Shown piece after piece: positions 1 to 10,833 of a stretch of 64,000 nucleotides of DNA. The notes beneath the pieces were generated by a model. It did not search any database. It was not told the DNA's origin and saw only the letters and a program-made list of their open reading frames with translations. Both the position numbers and the translations under genes were made by a program. Location: the NCBI RefSeq assembly GCF_048544455.1, contig NC_133536.1:28460152-28524151 (forward strand), written 5' to 3'. This DNA is from Silene latifolia (lineage: Eukaryota; Streptophyta; Magnoliopsida; Caryophyllales; Caryophyllaceae). Numbering within the stretch: position 1 is the stretch's first letter; each line of letters starts with the position of its first letter.

Positions 1-610
1 GCTTTTTTCTCTTAATAATTTATGAGAAAATTATCCTAATCGGAGTAGATCTAATAATTTATGAGAAAATAATCCTACTAGAAATAGATCCGTTATTTAT
101 GAGAAAAATAATACTAATAGGACTGGATCTAATAATAGGAAAATAACTTTATAAAGAATATTTATTTTAGAAATATTTATATGGCAAAATGTCATTTAAT
201 AAACGTATAAAAGTGTTAAAATTGCCTACATTTTATAAACATAGAATTACTCTTTGTGAGAAAAAAAAAAAGATCCTAATTTTTTACAAATATAAAATAT
301 TGTCAAAAATCTAAGTTGTTCGATTTTAACTACTTAGGGAAACCCGTATTGTAATAAAGATAATTATATTTTAAAACTTTTTTGAATATTTAAAAGATTT
401 ACAAAGATTGGATTTGTTAATTATAACCAAACACGTAATTATCTTTTACAAAAACTTTAAAAAAAAGCTGATTTTTATTTTTAGAAAATAATTCAGGAAA
501 TAGTAACATGTCATATTAGAAAAAAGAAGTAAAGAATGACATTTACTTAGCATTTGGCTTATACAATGGCGGTGGAATGAGAATAATTTTTATAATGACT
601 ATATTAGAAA
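1..610. other. AT-rich intergenic stretch
   Basis: No coding potential is visible. Near the start, variants of 'taataatttatgagaaaat' recur about three times within 130 bases, which looks like a decayed short tandem repeat. The last nine bases (602-610, tattagaaa) are the left target-site duplication of the foldback element that follows. Confidence 0.6.
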
Positions 611-1050
611 CGGATAATTCACGCGGTACCCTTAAAGTTGGCCACTTTGCACAAAATACCCAATTTTTGATCCGAAAAACTTAAAGAGGTCATAACTCGT
701 GTTTACGAACTCAGAAAGTGAAGATTTTTTTTCAAATCGATAATCTTTCCGAGTACTACGATTTGAAAAAAACGTTTGACGAGTTTGGAACTCATGACCA
801 GGAGATATGCTCACTCAATGTTTGTTCGGTCGGAAAAACGTTGACGCACAATAACTCCTAATACCGGAATTCAAATGCGACAATTTTTTTTTTCAAATTG
901 TAGTTCTCGGAAAGATGAGCGATTTGGGAAAAAAATCGTCACTTTTGGAACTCGTAAACACAAGTTATGACCTCTTTAAGATTTTCGGATAAAAAATTTG
1001 GGTATTTCGTGCAAAGTGGCAAACCTTAAGGGTACCACGTGAAGTATCCG
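611..1050. mobile_element. Foldback MITE, Mutator-like (9-bp TSD)
   Basis: The two halves are inverted copies of each other, about 200 bases per arm, from CGGATAATTCACG at the left end to CGTGAAGTATCCG at the right. The direct repeat tattagaaa flanks it at 602-610 and 1051-1059. A 9-bp duplication and very long terminal inverted repeats are the hallmarks of Mutator-like elements; there is no room for a transposase, so it is non-autonomous. The arms have diverged by several substitutions and small indels, so the insertion is not very recent. Confidence 0.8.
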
Positions 1051-1413
1051 TATTAGAAATAAACAACTACAACGATGGCATAAATAGTTTAAATCCGACT
1101 TTCTATGACGTATCAAATGTGTATGATTAGATTACCAATAATATTCACATAAGATTAAAAACCAATTGAACGACCATTTAATAGTCAAGTTTAATCTTAA
1201 TTAATTACATTCCGGTGACCTAAAATATTTAATAGTCAACTTTAATTTTAATTAATTACATTTTCAGTGAAATAAGGTGCAAATTGGAGATTAAACTACA
1301 TACAAAATAGAATAATCAACATAATATTGCAAAAAAAAAAAAAATTGGTTGATTTGTTATGTTCAACATATTTTTTAAAGTATTCCATATAAAATACTAA
1401 GAATGTTATGTAT

Positions 1414-1521
1414 AGGTCACTAAAGTGGATTGTCAAAATCTCAAGGCACCAAAGTGGAGTTATGCAAACCTCGAGGCACTAAAGTGGAATTAGGCCAAAC
1501 CTCAGGCCACCAAAGTGGAAA
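1414..1521. repeat. Short tandem array, four units of about 32 bp
   Basis: The core 'cac(t/c)aaagtgga' occurs four times at roughly 33-base spacing, separated by variants of 'attatgcaaacctcgagg'. It is a small degenerate minisatellite with no coding content. The family is not recognised. Confidence 0.7.
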
Positions 1522-1901
1522 TACATCTTTTTTTGTAAATGGTAACCATGAGGTATCTCATATGGATTTAATTAGTTGAATATAAGGTACTCCTTAGTGT
1601 AATAAATTAGGTCAAACTTATAAGTTTGACGTTACGATAAAAACAACTAATTGCATATATATTGGTTAAGAAGTGAAACGATTGTACATATATATTTAGT
1701 AATTTGAAGTCAGTTTCTTAAAATTGAAACTCTTTTAAATTTGCTCATTTTGTTATTATAAATAAAGAGTCAATAACAATGTAAGATAATGAGACTTGAT
1801 TTTGTTAATAAATGACATTTCAAATAAACAAAATTGAGTTATAATTTTAATAAAATTAATCTTAAACTAATCGAGTTTAAGAGTAGTATCCTAATATCCT
1901 A

Positions 1902-2127
1902 CTCCCTCCAATTCACACAAAACTCCTCATTTGGTTTTTCTAAATCAAAGTTTGAAAAGTTTGACCGTAATTCACTCAAAAATACATTTCACATCTACAA
2001 GTGGACAATAGGTTATGTAGATGATGAAATTATCCTTAAAAAATAGTCCCAGTTTAGAAAGGTAAAACAATGAATGAGACAACGCCCATAAATGAAAAAG
2101 GCAAACAAATGACCGGGACAAAGTGAG
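1902..2127. mobile_element. Stowaway-like MITE
   Basis: The left end is CTCCCTCCAATTC preceded by TA (1900-1901). The right end, read on the other strand, is CTCACTTTGTCCC, with TA following (2128-2129). The CTCCCTCC-type terminus with TA target duplication is the signature of Tc1/mariner-derived Stowaway MITEs. The ends are only moderately complementary, so the copy is old. Confidence 0.55.
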
Positions 2128-2129
2128 TA

Positions 2130-3223
2130 GTTTATAAGGAACTGAAAATTAGGATCTGATAAATTAGCTGGTTCACTAAAAAATGTTTGGCAAACTAACA
2201 GGTAGCTGATTATTGGTAAATAGCATAGAAAGACATAATAAGTACTCCATATTTAATATAGATTTTTCTAATGTCTTCCCTAAGGGTACACATTAGGAGT
2301 CTAAATAAAGAAATAATTAAAGAAATATTATAAATTGAAGGGTAGAAAAAAAAAAAAACAGGTAAGTTTATTTCTTCTCGCATGCTACTTTTATTCTGGT
2401 AAATAAGTTACTTACCAAATGACAAATACTTATAAAAAAATAAAGTAAATGATTTTTTTTGTAAGAATGAGCTTAAGCTTATTTGCTTTGCAAACAAGGC
2501 TTAAATATTAGATTTTTTCATGATCCCCTAAACTTTCTAATATCAAATTTATTTCATTTTAATGTTTTTTTCTCATGTATCAAAGCCACACGAAAAACAT
2601 TATTTACAAAAAAAAAAATCACAAATTTATTAAACTATATTTCATATTACTCCATATATTTTGTGTAGAGTTTTTAAGGATAAGTAGTCTTATTGTAAAT
2701 AATCAAAGACTACTTCGCTTAAAAACAGATAGTGAGTGCGATAAGAACGGTAACACTATAATTATTCAATCACCCAACGATTTTAATGAAGTTATAAACT
2801 AATAACTAATGTTGTCACATATGATAGATACAAGGAGTATAATTATGACACCTATTGTTTTACGTAACACCGTTTAGTTTTACTTAGTTGTTGAAGGTTA
2901 AAATAATTTGGAAAATTCATAAAGGTATGTTTCAGTTAAATAGGGTTCATTTAGGTAATTTGCACCATGTTTATGGACATGGTTTTGTATTTAATTAAAA
3001 ACTGATGGTACCTGTAGTAGCGACGTACTATACCTATGTCGCTTGATGTTTTACAAATGATATGATTACTACTAATTAAACAGCAAACCTTTCGTGCTAA
3101 AAGCAACATAGGTGATCAACTACAACAAACCACGAAATTTTATTTCATCAAATGATTCAATATAGTTAGACCTTTTTTTTTATCAACTTAAGCATATATT
3201 TTAAAGATAATCCTAATGAGAGC
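2130..3223. other. Gene-free AT-rich stretch
   Basis: Homopolymer runs and short ORFs without recognisable protein motifs are all that can be seen. The last few hundred bases may belong to the Helitron whose 3' terminus follows. Confidence 0.5.
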
Positions 3224-3252
3224 CCCGTGCATCGCACGGGTTTTCCAACTAG
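3224..3252 (+). mobile_element. Helitron 3' terminus
   Basis: The hairpin CCCGTGCATCGCACGGG is followed by nine bases and then CTAG with a host T. This matches the Helitron 3' end: a GC-rich hairpin about ten bases before CTRR, inserted at A^T. The 5' TC terminus could not be identified, so only the end is annotated. Confidence 0.65.
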
Positions 3253-3369
3253 TATAATTAAAAGGAAAACCAAAATATCTATCATCATCAATATGTCATA
3301 TTTTAATTACATATACAAGATAACTTTTTAAATGACTTTCATGTAAAATGGAGTTTGTAAGAAAAAAAA

Positions 3370-3483
3370 TTAATAATAATAATAATGATAATAATAATAA
3401 TGATAATAATAATAACAATAATAACAATAATAACAACAACAACAACAATAATAATAATAATAGTAATAATAATAATAATAGTA

Positions 3484-3528
<45 letters not shown>

Positions 3529-3529
3529 C
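3370..3529. repeat. (AAT)n/(AAC)n microsatellite
   Basis: About 160 bases of AAT repeats with interspersed AAC, GAT and AGT units. It produces spurious poly-Asn and poly-Leu reading frames on the two strands, which are not genes. Confidence 0.9.
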
Positions 3530-4230
3530 AAACCTTTTACATACCATTTCTCATTTTCCCATATTTATGTTTATATTAAACTTCATAATAATGAAAAATG
3601 GATGCTCAAAAGTCATGAAATTGATATTTATTTATACCTATATTAAATTCGATAATAATGAAAAAATAATATTTAATAGCCATAAAACGCATCCTCAATT
3701 GTTTATATATTTTTTATGGAAGACAAAATTTGTAAGCAAAAAATTTCTTATCTCTATCGTTAGTAAAATGGTATGTGTCACCGATATTATTAACTAATTT
3801 TTTTATTTTTTTATTGGAAGTTTCATTGGGTTATGAAGTGTTCATCACATTTTAAATTTCGCGTATGTATTTGTTTTGTTCTCATTTAGGTGTTATCAAG
3901 ATTATTTATTGTGTTAAGCTCTTCCAAGGTAAATATACTTACATCTCTACGACTTGATTATCATTCCCTCTTTTTTTCATTACTTAAGGTGAAACTAAGT
4001 TAATAACGATAATATTGCATAAAAAAAATTCCACCATTATTGTGTTACTTTTTTTTAATAGGTATGATTTATTGAAGAAAGAAGATTATAAGGAGAAGTG
4101 AAATACTAAGATTGCTTAAACAACTATATTTTACATACAAACTAAAGATTGGTGACATCAACGTGGAATCGTGGATGATTAATAATTTTTTGAGCATTTA
4201 TTATATATATTTTGAAATATCACAAAAACT
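3530..4230. other. Gene-free AT-rich stretch
   Basis: No conserved coding motif or RNA gene was recognised. Confidence 0.5.
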
Positions 4231-4233
4231 CCG

Positions 4234-4358
4234 GAGAGACGGTCTCTCAATAGCGTTATTGAGAGACCTCTCACATGATGGGGTGAGGAACCCATCGAAT
4301 TTCTTTTTTCCCTATTATGTCTCCCACTAAATTAGTGGGAGACGGTCTCTCATGAGAC
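4234..4358. repeat. Cluster of inverted repeats built on GAGAGACGGTCTCTC
   Basis: One imperfect palindrome runs from gagagacggtctctc through its reverse complement (about 4234-4272). A second, near-perfect palindrome is centred on cccactaaattagtggg (about 4319-4343) and is followed by gacggtctctcatgagacc. Related sequence recurs at about 5112-5180. This looks like a small dispersed non-autonomous element, class unknown. Confidence 0.5.
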
Positions 4359-4914
4359 CTACTGTTGAAATATATGGCTAAAAGGTGGAAAATTTGAGGG
4401 GATCACATAGCATTTTTTGTATAATATTGTTTAATAGGTGAAGTATTCGGCAATAATGATCCAATTGTTGTTCAAGTTGTTGCTGCTTTGAAATTTTTAG
4501 TTCCGCAATTTATTATTGTATTAGCTTCAATTTTATGAGGGTATGAAATGTTAGTTTTGTCATAACATTTCTAATTGTGTGTTTTATGTTATTTTCAGAA
4601 TTGTTGATGAAATTTTGATATCTAATTTGCGAGGGTGCTCTATCTTTGGGGATCTTTGTTTGATAATATAGTTTTGTTTAATTTGATTATATGAATACTT
4701 ATATTATTAATTCATTTTAGCTTACATTGAGTTACTTTAGTTTTGATAGGTGTATCTTAGTATATCTAATGTATGAAATTTTAATTTCTGATAAACTGTT
4801 GTATAAAAGACTAATTGAATTTATACAACCCTTAAAACATGAAAACCGTAAATTGAATTGATCGTAGTATGTTATTGTATTAAATCATTAAAGTATTACA
4901 CTAGAAACACAACA
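4359..4914. other. Gene-free AT-rich stretch
   Basis: Nothing recognisable. It probably includes Helitron interior, since a Helitron 3' end closes it. Confidence 0.4.
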
Positions 4915-4944
4915 ACCCGTGAATTTCACGGGTCACAAAACTAG
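4915..4944 (+). mobile_element. Second Helitron 3' terminus
   Basis: The hairpin ACCCGTGAATTTCACGGGT is followed by CACAAAA and CTAG, then a host T. It has the same orientation and architecture as the terminus at 3224-3252, 1.7 kb upstream. The 5' TC end was not located. Confidence 0.65.
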
Positions 4945-5303
4945 TTTTCTTTTGATAAGGAAAGAAAACTAGGTTAATTGTAATCGACCCATAACATATT
5001 AACATCCTTGCGAATGAGAGCGATAATCGAAAGTAAAACAAACTTTAGATTACCCAAATCATTAGAAAAAAAAGGGGAGCAAATGGTACTAATTAAAACT
5101 CTCCAAGAACACAACTTTAGAGAGACCTCATGATGGGGGAGGGAGTGATTTAATTTCTATTTTCCATGTTATGTTTCTCAGTACTCCAAGAAAGTCTTGC
5201 AAACCCAAAGAAAAAAATAAATTGAGTCACACAGCAAGAAAGCAAGAATGGAGACACTAAGAGGAAAGCACATTAATTTCCATTCTCAAAATGTTGCAAC
5301 TAA

Positions 5304-5608
5304 GGGCATTAGCAATAGAGGTTCATCAAGAGGTTTGTAGGATGACATGTCCATCATTTTAGAGGTTTGTCAACAAACCTTCTATTGTTGGTGATGAGTG
5401 TTAAGGTTCATCGATGAGAGGGGTTACAAATTAGTAACCATGTTTGTGGAGAGAGAATGTGAGAGGAGAAAAAGTAAAGTGAACCATAATATGAACCTTA
5501 TAGAGGTTTATTTGTTGTTGATATGAAGTTTGTAGGTAAATGAGTTTGTAAATTAGCTTATGTGGCATGGGAATAAACCTCTTAGAGGTTCATCTATTGC
5601 TAATGCCC
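5304..5608. mobile_element. PIF/Harbinger-like MITE, 305 bp
   Basis: It starts with GGGCATTAGCAATAGA and ends with its exact reverse complement, TCTATTGCTAATGCCC. A further internal inverted segment (aacctctaagaggtt type) adjoins the ends. The flanks are TAA on the left (5301-5303) and AAA on the right, consistent with a 3-bp TWA-type target with one change. It is too short to encode a transposase. Confidence 0.75.
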
Positions 5609-5992
5609 AAATAAAGACATCACAACCTTTCGGTGATCATCAATACCGGAGGCCTAAAGATTCAGATCTGTATTCCAAACCAACACCGAAGTTAAAGAAA
5701 CAAAAAAAAAACAAATACTTCCAACACCATTTTTGATTGAGTTTCGCTAAAATCAAATCACGAGTTTAAACTCATGAAGTTTTTTTGTACACATTTTTGT
5801 TTATTATTAACCTTCATACTAAAGATATATTAATTGTAAATAACTTTACGGAGCTAAAAATGGAGAGTAAAACAATCACATCTTAAAAAAGGTAAAAAAT
5901 GAAACAAGAAAAAAAGACCGGGAAAGAAGACTTTTAGGTAGCTTACCCTCTCTCTAAAATTTTAGAGAGGAGGAGGAGCCTTTTTGAATTCA

Positions 5993-6037
5993 ATGAATCA
6001 TTTAAACCGCTTTAATTTATCGGTTTAAATGATTCAT
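5993..6037. repeat. Perfect 17-bp stem hairpin
   Basis: ATGAATCATTTAAACCG (5993-6009) and its exact reverse complement (6021-6037) are separated by an 11-base AT loop. A second short palindrome (ctctctaaaattttagagag) lies just upstream at about 5950-5970. The role is unknown; it may be a MITE remnant near the promoter of the kinase-like gene. Confidence 0.7.
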
Positions 6038-6299
6038 GATCGAGTAACTATTAAAGCTAATTCATAATCGAGTTATTATCAAATTAACTCATTAATGAGT
6101 AAAAGGTCATCTCAAGTATCGACCAATTTCCATTCTAATCATATTGACACGGGTAGCCTTTGGTTCACTGAAATCCAAATTTGATAGAATTGAGTTTTTG
6201 ACTATACATCTAACATCTCTACTCGAAAGATTGTCCAAGCTATCGATAGATACTCCGTAACCCCTTAATCAGTCCTTAGATACTCGAACTCGAGCTACA

Positions 6300-7483
6300 C
6301 AAAGGCACCGTTACGGGAATAATTTGCAATTCGTAACCAAGCTTACTACTGATTATAAGCTCGTAATCACCGATCTTCCCTCTCGATTTATACTCAAGGT
6401 ACGTCAGTTTTACTCCTATATTTACCTTTAAATCTAACTATTGACTATTGATTGATGATTGATTTATATTCAATTGTTAAGATTGTTAACTCGTTTCTTT
6501 CTTGTTGATTACTACCCAATACTTGATTTTTCACATAATTTGCAATTTGGGTTTCTTAATTGATATCCGTGTATTAATCCATCAATAAGAATGTGGAGTA
6601 ATCATGGTTTTTATGATTTTGTTTGAATTGATTAGAAACACTGAATTTTTATTTATAGTGTTCATAGATTAATTTCATATTTGAGTTTTTTTGCATTGGT
6701 GATGATATTCGGAAGTTGGTTTTGATTAACTTGTAGTTTACCTTCTCGTTCATGTTGATTACTATCCAGAACTTGATTTTCCTAGTAAAACAACATTACC
6801 CCAGTACCTATGGCTCCCGCAAATTGCGGGGTAAGGGGGTTGGATGTGCGCAGCTTTACGCCCTTACCCAATACCTGATTGTCCTCATACAACAACACCA
6901 TAACCCCGCCTGAATAGCTGTCACGATAGAGGGGTGGGGTTAGATGTACGCAACCTTACGCCTTTACCCTCTTGGCCTTGTGTTAATAGTTGGCAAAATC
7001 TGGACCTTTTCTTTACAATTTTTTTTTTTTACTAATTGTTAGTATTTCGATTGCCTTCATCCTTTTCATCCGTTGATTTACTTTGTATAAATGTTGATGA
7101 ATGAGTCGTCATGGTTTTAGAGAAGAGCAAATGATGGTGTTTGAATTGATGTGTAGTTGTTGATTGGTAAAAAGGACTGATCTTTTATTTAACTAGTTCA
7201 TATGAATTTCCATATTTGAGATTTCTTACATTGTTGATGATTATTAGAGTAATAATTTTACATGTAAAGTAATTCGGATTTGGTTGATTTCAAAATATTT
7301 TTATTGATTTTGTATGAAGTGAATGTTGATCTGAAAACTGAATAATTGAATTGATGAGCACTGTTAGCTTATATTATTCACAATGAACTGTGCTTTTTCT
7401 TGCATTGATGAGCATTGAGCACTGCTAGTTTATATTATTCACATTTCACAATGAACTGTGCTTTTTTTTTTATGGGTGCGCAG
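6300..7483 (+). promoter_or_regulatory. Probable leader exon and leader intron of the kinase-like gene
   Basis: A consensus donor, ctcaag^gtacgt, ends a candidate untranslated exon at about 6400. The acceptor tgcgcag^aatATGG opens the first coding exon at 7484. This would make 6400-7483 a leader intron. The transcription start cannot be placed from sequence alone. Confidence 0.4.
6790..6985 (+). mobile_element. Two SINE fragments in tandem
   Basis: Two partial copies share the block accccag..tggctcccgcaaat..ggggtaaggg..ggatgt(g/a)cgcagc..tta(c)gccctaccc. A fuller copy of the same family lies at 9484-9748. The block resembles the widespread plant Au-like SINE body. No clean target duplication was found around them. 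Confidence 0.5.
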
Positions 7484-7486
7484 AAT

Positions 7487-10400
7487 ATGGAGTTCAAATT
7501 TGAAGATGTTCAAGCATTTCTTAGTCAGAAACCAATTGGCAATGTAGATGCATTTGGTGACATATTCCTACGTCGCATTCCAGCAAACAATTCTTACGGT
7601 CTCAAAGAGATGGAGGTTGCAATTAGAGTGTCACAGCCTCATGGAGGAGACCAAGAAGAAAGTCTTCATTTGCAATTCAAAGTATGTTAAGAGTTATAAT
7701 CATGCTTTCGGCTTTGAGTAGTTTATGCCTGAAGTTGTTCAATTAACTTCTACCTGTTGGCAGCATAGCAGTATAAAATTTGCAATTCCTAGGAAAAAAA
7801 TCAATGTAGTATAAATTCAAGTTCGGCATAGACATTAATCACTTCAATTGTAGACTGAACTTTAATCATCACATATTCGCATACACTATTTTCTCCAAGT
7901 GATTACCTAACTGGTGCTCTGCTACATGAATACCATAGCTCCTTTTTATCTTGATATCCTTTGCTCTTATATCCTTTTTGCGGTACCAAATTTTCTCTTT
8001 TCCAAACCTGAGTACGATCTGAAAAGCTTAAACCTAGAGCAGCCAATATGATGTCACTTGTTAGTGTTTACTGCCGAGTTTTCAGCCTTTTACTTTTGTC
8101 TTTTAACTTCTTTGATCTTGTCTACTCCCTGAGTCCCTGCTATCATATCAAGTTCTTTTTGTGTGCTGATCATGTCTAAATTTTCGTCCCTTGTCTACCC
8201 TAATTGATTGCAATTGTCAATCTTTTATAGCTTTCTGCTTCCCTTTATCAACAACATAATGGCATATACTCTCTTAATTATTTCCATCCCTCAAAATGTT
8301 TCTTAACTGAAATATATATCTCAATTTGAGTGGCGTTTGTTTTTACTTGCCAGCTTTCTCGCCCCGTCTTTGGTTGAGATTTTTTACTGCTAATAGGAAG
8401 GTGAAACCATGAAACTGGTCCAATCTTTTTTCAGCTGACGAAAGAGGGCGCTACAGTTCTCACGGGGTTAATTAGCATAGAAGGGGAGTTCGTAAATCGT
8501 AATTACTAACCTAATTTCTTTCTCTTTTACAGTACATTGCTTAATTTTTTTCTGTTAGGACAACTAATAGCTGAGGTTCTCTAACAAATTTGTTTACCAT
8601 GATCAATCAAGTCTTATTAACTTAGTTTCTTTGTAATTATTGAAGCTCGCGGTTATTTGTGATACTCGAATTTAGTTTTTTTTTTTTTTTTTTTTTTTTT
8701 TTCAGTAGCCTTGTCGGATAATTTTGATGATGCATCATTACCGTGCTCTTTATCGTAGCATCTTCACAAAGATTGCCTAATTCGCAGTATGCATAGATAT
8801 TAATAAAAAACAACTGTATGAATCAGCGATACGGATACGCGTGTGTCGTACACTATAAGCGTGAATCTGGTCACTGGCGTTGAGTGAATTCAGTTAACAT
8901 GTTTTCCACCATTGTTCTCTTGTAGTTATACTTATATATTTATAAATTTAAACTGCAGAATGAGTTGAAATTGCGTTCTCTTAAACACCGAAATATCATT
9001 GATTTGGTTGGGTACTGTGAGACGAAGGAGAACTTTTACCTTGTCTATGAGATGTTCCAGGCAAAGCCGTTATCAAAACTTGTTGAAGGTTAGTTGAGTT
9101 TTTACTACTACTATTTTGTATATCTGTGATTCTAGCTCGATCCTATTGCGTTTCGTGTAATATTTTGATATGCTCTTTGACATATTCAATTCATGGATTT
9201 TGTTTATCTTGCCTCTCTCCGTCTGTTATTCACTTTGTATCAGTCTTTTCCAGTACTTTCCAGTTTTCTAAGATAACCAAGATACGATTTTCTTGGCAGA
9301 CAAATAAAATTTTTAAATTACTCTTGATCAAACAGGCTTGACATGGGAACAAGCTGTTAAGATTCTCAAAGGAACTGTTTCTGCACTGGCGTTTCTTCAT
9401 AGTCATCCAGAAGGACCATTTGTGCATTCTAATATCAGCACCAACAATGTATTAGTGACTGAGGTACTTTATTGTACTCTTTACAACAACAACAACAACA
9501 TTACCCCAGTGCCTCAATGGCTCCCACAAATTGTGGGGTAAGGGGGGGGGGGGTCGGATGTACACAGCCTTACCCTTGTGTTAACAACACAAAGAGGTTG
9601 TTTCCGAATGACCCAATATGAAAATTGCGTCGAGAACTGCATCGAAGGACCACTACTTCACAAGAGAAAGAAGAGCAACCACTTTAGCGAGCCATTTTGC
9701 TTTATTCCATATTTCCAATGGAGCCAAAGATTCTGGAAAAAAAAAAATGGTTTCAGAATTTTTTTGTCTTGTGTCTCTTTCTTGTATCTCTACTGCCATT
9801 TGATTCAACTGATACAAGCAGTGGTAAGCATTTTACAGGATTTTGTGCCTAAAGTCATTGATTTTAGGCAATGCGTAGTGGAAGGCGAAAGAAGCATCAA
9901 CTCTAATCCGAGATATTATACTGCAAAACAAGAAGGTATGTTATTCTGTGTTTGTATACATTAGTTGGTCACTTGGTCCGACCTAATTTCAATCCTAGTG
10001 CAGTAAATGCGGCCAATACCACCTTAATATGAGGTCATAGTAACCTTCAAACTTTTATGGCAATGGATATCGAGTATTCTTTTGCTTTTTGCAGTACTCA
10101 GTACTCAACTTATGTTGTGTGTTGGCAACGAGTATATTTTCTTCTCCTAAGCTGCTAGTACACAGTTTGACACAAATCATTTTTCCATGTCGCCAGTGTC
10201 ATGACTCGCCTCTCATTCATTCTTGACCAACAGGTGTGGCTACTGTACAAGCTGATGTGTTTGCATTCGGACTTCTTGCTCTACAGCTTATCACCAAGGA
10301 CGGCAGGACCGCTTTTGCCATGGAAGAAGGGGAAGGTCAATCCGTTTCTCTTCACCACATCCTCGATTTATACGTTCCTCTGTTTAAGGAAAAGAAGAAT

Positions 10401-10544
10401 CTTGTCCATGCATCATATGGGCAAAAAAGGGAATCAGGAAAGTTGACGGAAATGATCTTCAATTGTCTGAAGAAGGATTCTCAACTCGACCTGAAAAGTT
10501 TCCACAAAGACTTAATTTTATTAAGCTTAGCTACCCGATGTTAA
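7487..10544 (+). CDS. Pseudokinase of the receptor-like kinase fold, five exons
   Basis: The exons are 7487-7681, 8959-9088, 9336-9463, 9839-9935 and 10234-10544. All introns are GT..AG, and the joined frame is open for 286 residues plus stop. The fold is a plant receptor-like-kinase domain almost from the first residue: an N-lobe, an alpha-C glutamate (E67 in NEL), the HRNIIDLVGYC strand (75 onward) and the subdomain IX motif ADVFAFGLL (190 onward). The catalytic sites are altered. The ATP-binding lysine is Arg47 (VAIR), the HRD loop reads HSN (139-141) and DFG reads DFR (159-161), so phosphotransfer is unlikely. A scaffold or decoy role, as in the ZED1-related pseudokinases, is possible but is inference. 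There is no signal peptide or membrane segment. The reading frame is intact despite SINE insertions in introns, which argues for a functional gene. The neighbouring glycosyltransferase gene converges on it. Confidence 0.75.
9484..9748 (+). mobile_element. SINE inside intron 3 of the kinase-like gene
   Basis: The copy runs from the (aac)n stretch and 'ttaccccagtgcctcaatgg' through 'ggatgtacacagccttaccc', 'aagaggttgtttccgaatga' and 'attgcgtcgagaactgcatc' to an A-rich tail near 9748. A 10-base G run expands the block. The layout matches plant tRNA-derived SINEs of the Au type. It lies between a valid donor (9464) and acceptor (9838), so it does not break the coding sequence. Confidence 0.6.
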
Positions 10545-10833
10545 CTAATAGTTGATGTTAATTCGCTGCCTTCTGTACATATGTATCGTAAGTTAGAGCT
10601 TCTTGTTGTATTTAGATCAACAAGTTGTTCGAATTTGGTTGCTTGAATTCCGCTGAACAGTACAGATATTTAGCTGAAACGAACAAGCGTAAAGACAAGA
10701 GGTACATTGTCGAACAATATAATTGAAATGACAAGTGTTTACAAGGAAGAAAGGTACAAATGTACAACGATGATGACAACGGCCGAAAAAGTGCGTAAGA
10801 AAGAAGTAAAATACAAAACCAGCAAAACACATG

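Noticed and set aside
3296..3797. Poly-Leu and poly-Asn reading frames
   Set aside because: They are translations of the AAT/AAC microsatellite.
9578..9964. + strand ORF through intron 3 of the kinase-like gene
   Set aside because: It spans SINE sequence and an intron; the real exon inside it (9839-9935) is read in the same frame but bounded by good splice sites.
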